Translations under genes and position numbers: made by a program | Notes under the pieces: model-generated | What the model saw: the letters and a program-made list of their open reading frames with translations, nothing else | Databases searched by the model: none | Told to the model about the DNA's origin: nothing | Shown: one piece after another, positions 8,817-17,788 of the stretch | Layout: each line of letters begins with the position of its first letter | Position numbering within the stretch: the stretch's first letter is position 1 | Source: Microcoleus sp. AS-A8 | GTDB taxonomy: Bacteria > Cyanobacteriota > Cyanobacteriia > Cyanobacteriales > Coleofasciculaceae | Length of the DNA: 64,000 bases | NCBI GenBank assembly: GCA_039962225.1 | Contig: JAMPKV010000014.1 | Span: 108,924-172,923, forward strand | Reading direction: 5' to 3'

Positions 8817-9473
8817 TCACTTATGAGGAAATGCCGCCTCTCTAAACGTTAGAGACACTCGTCTACTTCTAACAAATTCTTGGCCTCTATAAATATCTCG
8901 AATGCGAGGCATTACGCCATGTTGCCAAAGATATCTCGCTTCTCTCTTCAAGGCCAGCAAGCTTCCTGGTAATAACAAAATTTCTCTCTTCTCTTGGGTT
9001 TGAAAATGAGTAAATTCCATCACATAGGAGCTTCCCAAGCTGAGAGTGATCAGGGTATCGCCAAAGCAAGTAACACAGTCAATATGACTCCTCAAACCTT
9101 GTCCAGGTTCGTATTCATTGACGGTGGCTTGATCGAGAACGATTTTTGTTAAGCGATCGCCATAGAGGCGATTGGCAATTCCCCTCGCCCAATCCGGCAA
9201 ATCTCCTAAATAGTTACACGCCACAAGAATACCGTTTTGATATTCATATTTATAACCATGTTGTTGAATCCTTCTTGTGGATTCAACTGACTCTATTGCC
9301 CATTCTTGTTCGTCTATCTCCTTGAGCAATTGATTTTGCTCAGGCAGATCAATGTAATTAGGGATATAAGTCAGACCTGGAATCGTGAGCGCTTCGGCTT
9401 CTGGGAAAATATCCAAATCTAATTGGGTCATATCTAGCTGACCATCTATAGCTTTCATCAGAAAGTTTTGCAT
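8817..9473 (-). CDS. AlkB-like Fe(II)/2-oxoglutarate dioxygenase (ALKBH8/ALKBH6 type)
   Basis: 218 residues. The jelly-roll iron site is visible: H-x-D in LRSHIDCVTCFGD, the distal His in REARYLWQHGVMPR, and the 2-oxoglutarate arginines in RRVSLTFR. The motifs VNEYEPGQG, ITLSLGSSYVMEF and RYLWQHG resemble the AlkB domain of ALKBH8, which hydroxylates modified wobble uridine in tRNA, more than E. coli AlkB. It is the first gene of a probable AlkB-YcaO-TfuA transcription unit and is divergent from DUF6391 across a 230-bp spacer. It may act on RNA, DNA or a peptide; context makes a link to the YcaO pathway possible but unproven. Confidence 0.85.
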   Translation of the reverse strand: MQNFLMKAIDGQLDMTQLDLDIFPEAEALTIPGLTYIPNYIDLPEQNQLLKEIDEQEWAIESVESTRRIQQHGYKYEYQNGILVACNYLGDLPDWARGIANRLYGDRLTKIVLDQATVNEYEPGQGLRSHIDCVTCFGDTLITLSLGSSYVMEFTHFQTQEKREILLLPGSLLALKREARYLWQHGVMPRIRDIYRGQEFVRSRRVSLTFREAAFPHK

Positions 9474-9703
9474 CAGTAATTTGTCTCAAATTTTCTACGC
9501 CATTTCGCTGAAATCTGGTTGAAGCGGGTCAGTTTAGTGCATTGTAACATTTCGTAACTCTAGAATGGAGTCGCAACTGTTGATGTTTAAAATTTAATAC
9601 AAACATAAGTAGAGGCAGGAGAGTATCAAAACATATATCCTGATCTGAACGCTACAGTTAAAAATACTTCCTGTTTATCATCTGCTTTTGGAGTCGCGTT
9701 GCC

Positions 9704-10342
9704 ATGACGAATACCGCTTCTGCCCAAACCGGTAACTTCTGGGGAGTTGATATTACCGCTCCTCACCCTCGACAGGATACTGACTTACTCACTCAACTGA
9801 ACTTTATCCCAGGGTTGAAAGAAATTCTTGTGTTGCGTCAGGTTCATGCTCTAGAACATGCAACCGTCTGGGTTCTGGGTGAGCGACGTGTCGCTAACAT
9901 GGGATACTCCACAGCTACCCAGCCGTTAGATAATGACACCTTAGGGGGCTTATCCACTGACCAAGGATTTTATTTGTACGGTCAGTTGAACCTGGCTGAC
10001 CTCAGAAAAGCTGTGCCCCTTGCCTTACAGCGCCTCACCAGTGGAGAATGGGATTTGGCTGTGCATCCGCGCTGCGGCACGAATCTATCAGTCGGAATGT
10101 TTTTAACCGCTGGACTGGCGTTAGGAGCTCATCTTCTCCTGCCGCGAGGCCCCATTGAACAAGTTCTCGGACTCAGTTTAGCCGCCGTTACGGCGACTCA
10201 GCTTACACCGGATGTCGGTAGCCTCGTTCAACGGTACTTGACGACCTCAATCCCGTTTAACTTGGCGATTGAAGACATTACGGCAACATCTGATATTTGG
10301 GGACGTTCGGCCCATTTTGTCCAAGTCCGTTGGAAAGACTAA
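9704..10342 (+). CDS. DUF6391 family protein
   Basis: 212 residues, a conserved cyanobacterial protein of unknown function. Notable are the motif RQVHALEHATVWVLGER (two histidines and a Glu, possibly metal-binding) and HPRCGTNLSVGMFLTAGLALGAH, followed by hydrophobic stretches that could be one or two membrane segments (about residues 135-175). The ATG at 9704 follows a 230-bp divergent promoter region shared with the oxygenase gene. The DUF name is from recognition of the HALEHAT signature; no biochemical role is known to me. Confidence 0.75.
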   Translation: MTNTASAQTGNFWGVDITAPHPRQDTDLLTQLNFIPGLKEILVLRQVHALEHATVWVLGERRVANMGYSTATQPLDNDTLGGLSTDQGFYLYGQLNLADLRKAVPLALQRLTSGEWDLAVHPRCGTNLSVGMFLTAGLALGAHLLLPRGPIEQVLGLSLAAVTATQLTPDVGSLVQRYLTTSIPFNLAIEDITATSDIWGRSAHFVQVRWKD

Positions 10343-10558
10343 CCTGCTTTCTCCTGAAACTGAAGCGCTTTAACCTAACGTATCAGGCAGGAGTCTTGTC
10401 GCCCTTGAAAGCCATCCGCAGGTACTTTCAATCGGTTTAAGCAAGGTTTAAGGGTCGATTCAGTGGGGCAGCGGTAATAAAACTTAAAAACCAGAATAGT
10501 CAGACGGCTCTGATCGAGTAGTACTCTGTAAAACTAGAACTCAAGGGAAAAACTCTAT

Positions 10559-10903
10559 ATGGTTCAACGTGGATCTAAAGTCCGAATACTCAGAAAAGAA
10601 TCTTTTTGGTTTCAGGATGTGGGTACAGTCGCAACTGTAGACCAAAGTGGAATCCGCTATCCATACATCGTCCGCTTTAATAACGTCAACTATTCCGGCA
10701 TCAATACCAATAACTATGCCGAGAATGAACTTCTTGAGGTTGAAGCACCCAAAGCCAAGAAAGTGGGCGACAAGGGAACAGGAACACCCCTGAAGGCTGA
10801 GGCTCGCAAAACGGGTCAAAGAACCCCACAGCCTGCACCTGAAGCTGGCGGTGGGAGTTCCGTGGTAGAAGGCGGCCCCAACCAGGGAACTGAGTCTCGT
10901 TAA
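10559..10903 (+). CDS. psaE: Photosystem I subunit IV with extended C-terminal tail
   Basis: 114 residues. Residues 1 to about 68 are a standard PsaE SH3-like fold ([48 protein letters not shown]), the stromal subunit that helps dock ferredoxin on photosystem I and supports cyclic electron flow. Most PsaE proteins stop soon after this; here about 45 further residues rich in Lys, Pro, Gly and Ala follow (from [13 protein letters not shown] to [10 protein letters not shown]), probably disordered. It is followed after 3 bp by mutM. A 216-bp spacer upstream should hold the promoter. Confidence 0.95.
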   Translation: MVQRGSKVRILRKESFWFQDVGTVATVDQSGIRYPYIVRFNNVNYSGINTNNYAENELLEVEAPKAKKVGDKGTGTPLKAEARKTGQRTPQPAPEAGGGSSVVEGGPNQGTESR

Positions 10904-10906
10904 GTT

Positions 10907-11866
10907 GTGCCCGAACTGCCTGAAGTTGAAACTGTTTGTCAGGGTCTAAATCAAATGACCCTGAATCAGGAAATTTGGGGTGGGGATGTGTTGCTGACAC
11001 GCACCATCGCCTACCCTTTTTCTGTGGGTGAATTTTTAGCACACCTGAAGACTGTGACGATTACCCGTTGGCATCGTCGCGGTAAGTATTTACTGGCACA
11101 ATTGGCTCACTCAGACCCCAAATACCAAACAGGAGTCATGAGTCAGGAGGCAACGCCTCAAATTCATCTGAGGGAAAACCCGCCCAAAGCCATCATCCAC
11201 AACCTGAAATCGGCTGATGCGGGTTGGTTGGGGGTTCACTTACGCATGACCGGTCAACTGCTGTGGCTCAATCGCGAGGAACCTCTACACAAACACACAC
11301 GAGTGCGATTGTTTTTCCCAAATAACCAGGAGTTACGCTTTGTTGACCAGCGGACGTTTGGTCAGATGTGGTGGGTTCCGCCCTCTGTGCCCTTAGAAAG
11401 TATTATCACAGGATTGAAGCAACTGGGGCCAGAGCCGTTTTCCGAGCAATTTTCCTTGGAATACCTCGCTGGCAAGCTACGCCATCGCCAGCGCTCAATC
11501 AAAGCGGCACTGCTGGATCAAACGCTTGTTGCAGGCGTGGGTAATATCTATGCCGATGAAGCCTTATTCTTAAGCAGAATCCGACCTGAGACGCTTTGTG
11601 CGGATTTGAATGTGGAGCAGATCGAGCGTCTTCGTTCCAGTTTAATTCAGGTGTTGCAAGCGAGTATCCAGGTGGGTGGCACGACCTTTAGTAACTTTCT
11701 CAACGTACAAGGAGTGAATGGGAATTACGGTGGTGTCGCCTGGGTGTATGGTCGCACGGGTCAACACTGTCGTGTTTGTCATCGCTCCATCGTGCGCCTC
11801 AAGGTGGGAGGGCGATCATCTCATTTTTGCCCCAACTGTCAGCAACTCCCATCTGCTAAGGGTTAA
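10907..11866 (+). CDS. mutM: Formamidopyrimidine-DNA glycosylase
   Basis: 319 residues. A bifunctional glycosylase/AP lyase removing oxidised purines such as 8-oxoguanine. It starts with GTG giving PELPEVE, whose Pro is the Schiff-base nucleophile and Glu the partner. HLRMTGQL, FVDQRTFG, LLDQTLVAGVGNIYADE (helix-two-turn-helix) and the C-terminal zinc finger CRVC...CPNC are all present. An extra ~35 residues lie between GKYLLAQL and GWLGVHLRMTG, so the protein is longer than the usual 270-290. The 3-bp gap after psaE implies joint transcription with a photosystem gene. Confidence 0.96.
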   Translation: MPELPEVETVCQGLNQMTLNQEIWGGDVLLTRTIAYPFSVGEFLAHLKTVTITRWHRRGKYLLAQLAHSDPKYQTGVMSQEATPQIHLRENPPKAIIHNLKSADAGWLGVHLRMTGQLLWLNREEPLHKHTRVRLFFPNNQELRFVDQRTFGQMWWVPPSVPLESIITGLKQLGPEPFSEQFSLEYLAGKLRHRQRSIKAALLDQTLVAGVGNIYADEALFLSRIRPETLCADLNVEQIERLRSSLIQVLQASIQVGGTTFSNFLNVQGVNGNYGGVAWVYGRTGQHCRVCHRSIVRLKVGGRSSHFCPNCQQLPSAKG

Positions 11867-11947
11867 AACTCGTTAAAAATAGTCTGCTGAAACGTTTTAA
11901 AATCTAAGCAACAAAGCGATTTAGTAGCCTAACAAAAATTATCGATT

Positions 11948-12169
11948 ATGGCAGACACAATCAAAAGAGGAGACTTAGTTCGCGCTATCCGCGAAAAGCT
12001 GGAAGGGAGCCTAGAAGCTCAAGCCAGCGATACACGCTTTCCTCCTTATCTGTTTGAAACCAAGGGAGAAGTGATTGATATGAAGGGGGACTATGCACTG
12101 GTCAAGTTTGGTCAGGTGCCCACTCCGAATATTTGGTTACGGGTCGATCAGTTAGAGCCAATGAAGTGA
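11948..12169 (+). CDS. ndhO: NAD(P)H-quinone oxidoreductase subunit O
   Basis: 73 residues, matching the small NdhO subunit found only in cyanobacterial and chloroplast NDH-1 complexes. Recognisable parts are [44 protein letters not shown] and [10 protein letters not shown]. NdhO sits on the cytoplasmic arm near NdhH/I/K and modulates cyclic electron flow. The upstream 81-bp spacer separates it from mutM, and a hairpin follows at 12215-12233. Confidence 0.93.
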   Translation: MADTIKRGDLVRAIREKLEGSLEAQASDTRFPPYLFETKGEVIDMKGDYALVKFGQVPTPNIWLRVDQLEPMK

Positions 12170-12214
12170 ACTCAGGTTTTGAGTCCGGGTCACTAGAGTA
12201 GGTGAGCCGTATCT

Positions 12215-12233
12215 ACCAACGCAAGGCGTTGGT
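12215..12233 (+). terminator. Hairpin after ndhO
   Basis: ACCAACGC, loop AAG, GCGTTGGT form a perfect 8-bp stem followed by TTA. The T tract is weak, so this may end ndhO transcription or stabilise its 3' end. Confidence 0.5.
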
Positions 12234-12341
12234 TTATGGACACTGCTCTATATCATTAAGAAAGCCTGTTGAGAATAAAGGAAGATGTTAGATCGAACCT
12301 AAAGTTAAATTGTTTTGATTTGAAATACTAGGGGTTCAATT

Positions 12342-13313
12342 ATGACATCTGTTCCTAATTCCTCAATTTTATGTCAAAGTCGCCGCGTATCAGTGATTGG
12401 CGGCGGTAAAGTAGGGAGTACTCTGGCTCAACGGATTTTTGAGAAAAATCTAGCAGACGTGGTTTTACTCGACATTGTCGAAGGGATGCCTCAAGGGATT
12501 GCCCTGGATTTGATGGAGGCACAGCCCATTGAACGTCATGACCGCCAGATTATTGGTACCAATGACTACGCAGATACGGCGGGTTCCGATATTGTGGTGA
12601 TTACGGCGGGAATTCCACGCAAACCAGGCATGACGCGGGACGATCTGCTGAAGATCAATGCCAAGATTGTGGTAGAAGCTTCCCAAAAAGCGATCGCGCC
12701 ATCTCCAAATGCCATCTTCATCCTAGTCTCTAACCCCCTGGATGTCGTAACCTATCTGTCCTGGAAAACGACCGAACTTCCCCCTAACCGGGTCATGGGC
12801 ATGGCAGGCGTTCTCGATTCAGCCCGGTTCCAAACCTTTATTGCGATGGAACTTGGCGTTTCTCCCAGAGATGTTAACGCCTTGGTGCTGGGAGGACATG
12901 GCGATTTAATGGTTCCCTTGCCTCGCTACTCCACGGTTAACGGTATTCCCATTACTGAACTGATGGATGCTGCCACCATTGAACGGTTGGTAGACCGGAC
13001 TCGCAACGGTGGGGGAGAGATTGTCGGACTCATGAAGACAGGTGGTGCTTATTTTGCCCCAGCATCTTCCGCCTGCTTAATGGTAGAAGCGATTATTAAC
13101 AACCAATCGCGGCAGTTACCTGCATCAGCCTACCTGCAAGGCGAATACGGTTTAAATGATATATTCATCGGGGTTCCCATCCAGTTAGGGTGTCGCGGCG
13201 TTGAGAAGGTGTTAGAAATTAACCTCACGGATGCTGAACGCAAGGCTCTCCATACCTCTGCCGAATCGGTTCGCGCCAATATTCAGCAAGCCTTTACGCT
13301 ACTTGAGGGTTAG
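12342..13313 (+). CDS. mdh: Malate dehydrogenase (LDH-like type)
   Basis: 323 residues. Reversible malate/oxaloacetate oxidation with NAD. The N-terminal Rossmann motif VIGGGKVGSTLA is followed by LLDIVEGMPQG (Asp selecting NAD), the substrate arginines in GIPRKPGMTRDDLL, VSNPLDVVTY, and the active-site His in VLGGHGDLMVPLPRYS. These define the tetrameric MDH branch related to lactate dehydrogenase. It stands alone on the plus strand with 172 bp upstream, and is convergent with the HD hydrolase gene 64 bp downstream. Confidence 0.96.
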   Translation: MTSVPNSSILCQSRRVSVIGGGKVGSTLAQRIFEKNLADVVLLDIVEGMPQGIALDLMEAQPIERHDRQIIGTNDYADTAGSDIVVITAGIPRKPGMTRDDLLKINAKIVVEASQKAIAPSPNAIFILVSNPLDVVTYLSWKTTELPPNRVMGMAGVLDSARFQTFIAMELGVSPRDVNALVLGGHGDLMVPLPRYSTVNGIPITELMDAATIERLVDRTRNGGGEIVGLMKTGGAYFAPASSACLMVEAIINNQSRQLPASAYLQGEYGLNDIFIGVPIQLGCRGVEKVLEINLTDAERKALHTSAESVRANIQQAFTLLEG

Positions 13314-13377
13314 GGTCGGGCCAACCGAATACCCCCTAACCTCCTTATATCAGGCGACGGTACATTCAGTACAAGCT

Positions 13378-15894
13378 TCAACTCTTTACTGATGGCTGAT
13401 GATTGAGTGCAGCTTTCGGATAAGCAATCCGTTTGTGATTGCATTGTTGCCAAACTCGGACAAAAACCTCGGCAATGGTTGACAACTCCTCCCGTGTTAT
13501 CCCGGAATCGACGAGTTGGTTGTCTTGCCAGCGAGCTTTGAGGATTTTATGAATCATCCCAACAGCCGTTTCTGGGGTAACATCCTTGAGACTTCGCAGT
13601 GCGGCTTCACAAGCATCCGCCAGCATGACAAGACCCGTTTCTCGCGACTGGGGAACTGGGCCATCATAACGAAATTCTGCCTCGTCTACAGGAGAACCCC
13701 CTTCTTGTTCAGCTTTCTGTTTAGCCTGAAAATAAAAATAGGAGATGAGCAGCGTCCCTTGGTGTTCTGGGATAAAGTCACGAATGGCTTGAGGTAACTG
13801 GTGCTTACGAGCCATCACCAAACCTTCAGAGACGTGTTTTTTGATAATCTCAGCACTCTTCCAGGGGTCATTAATCTCGTCGTGTTTGTTGGGACTCCCC
13901 ATCTGATTTTCAATAAATCCCAAGGGGTCGTGCATTTTGCCAATATCATGGTATAGTGTCCCGGCTCTAACCAGTTCGACGTTGCAGTGAAGTTCACGGG
14001 CGGCAGCCTCTGCCAGGGACGCCACAAATAGGGTGTGTTGAAAGGTTCCCGGTGCTTCCGTGGCTAGTTTCTTGAGCAAAGGACGATTAGGATTAGACAG
14101 CTCAGCCAGACGAATGGGTGTGACCAAGTCAAACAGACGTTCTAGGTAAGGGGATATGCCTAGGGCTACCACTGTCCAAGACAAACCCGCCAGACTTGAT
14201 ATAGCGGCTTCTTGCAGTACGGTATACCAAACTGCACCCACAGCCGCACTAGGAACAAGATTTAGGAGCAGGTAGACTCCGCCCTGAGTGAGCCCAACCA
14301 CACCCCCCAGCCAAGCCAATTCCTCGCGCGATCGCATCCGCCCAGCCATCCAAGAACCGAGTAAACCAGCGGCAGAACCGGCGAGTAAGTAGTCCCAACT
14401 AACCTTCATGCCGAAGCCTACTAACCCCGTCAGCAGACTGACAACGGTCACTCCCAAAGCGGGACTGTAAAAGCTGCCGACTAACAAACCAATTGCAGGC
14501 AAGTCTGTATAGGGCAGGTTCAAGATGACCAATAGCGGTGTGCTCAACGTCAGCAGCCACAGCAAAATGTGGTCGCGCCGTCTTAGCCTGGGATGCACAC
14601 GCCGTTCTACGAGCCAAAAAATGACCAGACCACCGCTCACAAAAGTGCCGAATCCAACTAGGCCAGGGGAGTTAATCTCCCGACGGCTCAATTTGAAGTG
14701 ATCCAGCAACACAAAATCCGCCTGACTGATTTGCTCGTTGGCATAGACAATGATTTCACCCTGCTGTACAGAAACCATGACTGGCGCTACAGCTTGTGCT
14801 GCCTGTTCCGCTCTTCGTTTCGTCTCTTCTTTATCTTCTGTTAAGTTGGGCTGCAAGATATTGGTTAGCAGGGGAGCCGCTACAGCCTGGGCCTCCTGGG
14901 GGACGAGCGAACTCAATTGCAGCGTGACTGCTTCTGTTAAGATATTTGAAGGGAGTCCTGGAGGAATGCCCTGAGTCAGGATGAGCTTGGACGCCTGGGT
15001 AATACCCTTGCGTGTCTCCTGCCAGTCCTGATCCGAGAGTTCAAGCAATGAGGCATCGTAGCGACGAACAGATTCAGTGCGTTGCAGCTCAGAAAGCTGA
15101 CGCAATGCCACAGCGTAACCCTGACGAGCCAGGGAAATTGACTCAATCAGATCTGAAAAGGCTTGAGGAGAAGACAGTTGACGGTAGCGTTGCAGTTCGC
15201 TGACGGCTTGAGTCAACGGCAGATTATCTGCCTGTACAGCCTGTTGGGGCAGTACCCCGGTTGGAGCAGCCGGTTTGACACTTTGAGGGCTATTGACTTG
15301 CGCTAAAATCGCCTGCCACTCTTGTTCCGGAATTTGGCGCAGATAGCGCTGGGTCGCCTCTGAGAGAATCGTCGCCTCTGCAAAGGGATAAGGACCACAC
15401 ATTTGGCGCAATTCTTCCACCCGTTCTAAAGATTGCTCGATCGCCTGAACCAGATCTTGGGTAAGCGAGTGGTCGAACATCAACACGGGGACAGCACCAG
15501 TACGGGCAGCCTTACGCTTTTCCTCTGTAGTTTTAGTGTCTTCAATACTAGCAGGACGGGGTGCCCGGATAGTTTGTGGAGCCGTCGTACCCACATCCAG
15601 CTTCGGTTGATTGTAGAATCGGTTCCCCATCGCACTGGTAAGAGAAACCACAGCCACTAGCCACATCACGGGTGGACGGCTTTTGTGCTTGCGGGGCTTG
15701 CTTGGTAATCCAGGCAACGGTTGTGGATGCATCACCTCATCCACTTGGGTTTTGCTTCCCGTAGAGACGTAATCAATCGCGTCTATAGTTTTGTTAGAGG
15801 AGTTAGACACCCTAAATGACAACCAAGCGCGAAGTTGATCAGGTGTTCGCCGCAATTGCATTAGCGGCTGCGTCAACGAATGAAACGTTTTCAT
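13378..15894 (-). CDS. 7TM-HD phosphohydrolase, PgpH-like c-di-AMP phosphodiesterase
   Basis: 838 residues. N-terminal cytoplasmic tail, one membrane segment (VMWLVAVVSLTSAMG), a large extracytoplasmic 7TMR-HD domain (about 115-400), a bundle of membrane helices (about 410-610), then a cytoplasmic HD domain with HTLFVASLAEAA, the HD pair in TLYHDIGKMHDP, NKHDEIND, HVSEG and FIPEHQGT. This is the PgpH architecture, known to degrade cyclic di-AMP; assignment to that substrate here is by family. The gene has a 611-bp region upstream. Confidence 0.9.
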   Translation of the reverse strand: MKTFHSLTQPLMQLRRTPDQLRAWLSFRVSNSSNKTIDAIDYVSTGSKTQVDEVMHPQPLPGLPSKPRKHKSRPPVMWLVAVVSLTSAMGNRFYNQPKLDVGTTAPQTIRAPRPASIEDTKTTEEKRKAARTGAVPVLMFDHSLTQDLVQAIEQSLERVEELRQMCGPYPFAEATILSEATQRYLRQIPEQEWQAILAQVNSPQSVKPAAPTGVLPQQAVQADNLPLTQAVSELQRYRQLSSPQAFSDLIESISLARQGYAVALRQLSELQRTESVRRYDASLLELSDQDWQETRKGITQASKLILTQGIPPGLPSNILTEAVTLQLSSLVPQEAQAVAAPLLTNILQPNLTEDKEETKRRAEQAAQAVAPVMVSVQQGEIIVYANEQISQADFVLLDHFKLSRREINSPGLVGFGTFVSGGLVIFWLVERRVHPRLRRRDHILLWLLTLSTPLLVILNLPYTDLPAIGLLVGSFYSPALGVTVVSLLTGLVGFGMKVSWDYLLAGSAAGLLGSWMAGRMRSREELAWLGGVVGLTQGGVYLLLNLVPSAAVGAVWYTVLQEAAISSLAGLSWTVVALGISPYLERLFDLVTPIRLAELSNPNRPLLKKLATEAPGTFQHTLFVASLAEAAARELHCNVELVRAGTLYHDIGKMHDPLGFIENQMGSPNKHDEINDPWKSAEIIKKHVSEGLVMARKHQLPQAIRDFIPEHQGTLLISYFYFQAKQKAEQEGGSPVDEAEFRYDGPVPQSRETGLVMLADACEAALRSLKDVTPETAVGMIHKILKARWQDNQLVDSGITREELSTIAEVFVRVWQQCNHKRIAYPKAALNHQPSVKS

Positions 15895-16505
15895 AGCACA
15901 AGATTAGCCATTTCAGGTGACGGTAGGGGTGGGGAAAGCAAGGCGCTGGCTCTGGTTTCAGGTAGAACACTGCAATTTAGCTTTTCTTAAATTACATCGT
16001 GTAAATTTGGCGTTCACTTCTTTTTACCTTACAAAACAAGAGCGGGAAATACCCTATTATTGAGAAATCCATGGGGTTTTACTGCCTTAACTACCATAGC
16101 TAACCGATTCAACCTTACTGCCTATATATAGTCACCGTCTAACTCTTGAGGTAGGAGCGACATCGGGAAGAGAAGATCAATATTTTCAATGCTAATTTTT
16201 GACGGGAGAGTTGCTCGTGGTCATTCTGTAGGCGTTCCCAGACAAGGTTCAGATAGGTAAACTCCTTATCGAACACCATTAAAACATCATGGCTGTTTGA
16301 AACAATCCTTGGCGACTGTCCTTTGAGTTGGTTTCTTGTAGGTTTCCTCTCTAGCTTTTGTAGGATTCGCTTAATCCTGCACAGATAGTCACTCCACTCT
16401 TGAGGGAACGAATCAACGAGTTTGAAAGTATGCGTTCCCCTAGTTTAAGGCGACCGAACATGGTATCTGTGTCTTTGTCCTATAACGGTTGACGGCTCAC
16501 AGGGG
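15895..16505. other. 611-bp spacer with a possible gene relic
   Basis: Between two minus-strand genes. The part next to the HD gene (15895-16135) is A/T-rich and should hold its promoter. The rest contains an open minus-strand frame without a start codon, listed separately. No RNA gene or clear terminator was seen. Confidence 0.5.
16139..16444 (-). pseudogene. Open frame of about 100 codons without a usable start
   Basis: The minus strand reads open from 16444 to a TAG at 16139-16141. It gives HTFKLVDSFPQEWSDYL, RIKRILQKLERKPTRNQL and later DVLMVFDKEFTYLNLVWERL, which has protein-like composition. A TAA lies just upstream and the first ATG comes only halfway through, so it looks like the remains of a longer gene. 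I do not recognise the family. It could also be chance; the confidence reflects that. Confidence 0.3.
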
Positions 16506-17459
16506 TTATCGGGGCTGAATCACTCGTGGTGCTGCGACAGCTAATGGCTGACCCTGCACTAAGGCTGACATATCATAAACACCCGCCCAAACCTCAAGCA
16601 GGCGGTCTGCAAGTTGTAGCCGTTGGATGCCGCTACTAATGCGGTTGGCTGTCATACGCCAGTTTACAGGAATACCAATGATGCTATTATAAGCACCGGC
16701 CAAAGCGCCAGTCAGGGCAGTGGTGATCTGAGGTTGGTAGCAGGTACGAGCCGCACGGCTGACGCCGAGGCGAAAATCCTCTGGAGTGGAAAGGAAACAG
16801 TAGAAGGCGAGGGCAATAGAAGTGTGGGCACGCCCTAAGGGTTCGCCTCGCATTTGGGCATCTCGACGTAATTGGGTGAGCGTTGTCTCTAAGCCCGCTC
16901 TCTTCTCCAGTAGCATTTGCACCTGTTCCAGTTGCCTCAGCAGAGGGCTTTGAGAAGTTCCTAGATAGAGTTGGATTCGAGGAATTAAGGTGGCACAATC
17001 GAGTTGTTCCGTAAGAGCCAGTGAGATGGCATAAGCGATCGCTAACACTCCTTCCGCTGCCTCAGACTGATGCTGCCAAAGGTCTTGACAGGTGAGCAGT
17101 TGTTGTCGCAGCTTAACTTGATCCTCATGAAAAAAGAGGGCGATAGGTAAGGTTGCCACGGCGGACTCACTCATACTAGCGACAGATTTTAAACCCAGAG
17201 ACGACGGCGTCTTCTCTAAAAGCAGCCACCAATCTTCTAAATTCAGCCTGCCACAACGAATTAAACTCTCCGTCCCGCAAGTGGCAAGGTGGCTCCATAC
17301 CGAAAGCTGTTGATGGGTTTGAGCTTCTTCCAGTTTGGGCGATGTGAGTGAAACTCCACTCAAAGCCTGATTCTGGCAGCCGACACGAACCAGACTTTCT
17401 CCCACAAAGCTGCCCAGTAATGCACCCTGAAACCGGCTTAAAAGTGAATACCTCATCAA
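16506..17459 (-). CDS. ADP-ribosylglycohydrolase-like protein, probably inactive
   Basis: 317 residues. The overall helical pattern and the start RFQGALLGSFVGESL follow the ADP-ribosylglycohydrolase (DraG) family, as do the late TALTGALAGAYNSIIGIPVNW and the DRLLEVW end. Metal-ligand motifs are lost, however: the usual GDALG reads GESLV, no TDDT-like motif is visible, and the D-x-D-T stretch before the GALAGA helix reads QPQITT. It therefore probably lacks hydrolase activity and may be a binding or structural relative. It is divergent from the histidine kinase across about 330 bp. Confidence 0.7.
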   Translation of the reverse strand: MMRYSLLSRFQGALLGSFVGESLVRVGCQNQALSGVSLTSPKLEEAQTHQQLSVWSHLATCGTESLIRCGRLNLEDWWLLLEKTPSSLGLKSVASMSESAVATLPIALFFHEDQVKLRQQLLTCQDLWQHQSEAAEGVLAIAYAISLALTEQLDCATLIPRIQLYLGTSQSPLLRQLEQVQMLLEKRAGLETTLTQLRRDAQMRGEPLGRAHTSIALAFYCFLSTPEDFRLGVSRAARTCYQPQITTALTGALAGAYNSIIGIPVNWRMTANRISSGIQRLQLADRLLEVWAGVYDMSALVQGQPLAVAAPRVIQPR

Positions 17460-17788
17460 TTTCTGTGACCGGTTAAATACATTACTTCACTGATTTCTGT
17501 TTTAGTATGGCAAAATTTATCCGGGGAATGACCTATCTTCAGCTAGAAGTTAGACCATAAGGGAGTCATTTAATCTGAGTTAGCACTCTTTGCCCTTTGG
17601 CAAAGGGTCAACTTGTTACTTCTAGCTAGGGGATTAATTTAATGAGTTTTTAACCATCTACTCTCTTTAAATGCTACTCGGTATGAGTACACCACCTCCA
17701 GCGGCGATAGACTCAAACAACCACGTCCAAAGATTGATCGCAGCAGGCATGATCTTTGAACTCAAGTCACTACTCCATCTGGAAATTC
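17460..17788. other. Divergent spacer with a palindrome
   Basis: Non-coding between the DraG-like gene and the histidine kinase. It holds A/T-rich promoter-like sequence on both sides and a palindrome at 17589-17607 (CCCTTTG G CAAAGGG inside TTTGCC...GGCAAA), a possible operator or hairpin. Nothing else was recognised. Confidence 0.4.

Noticed and set aside
8622..8852. Plus-strand frame of 76 codons considered as a YcaO precursor peptide
   Set aside because: It is mostly antisense to the YcaO and oxygenase genes, lacks a leader/core pattern and has no ribosome-binding site.
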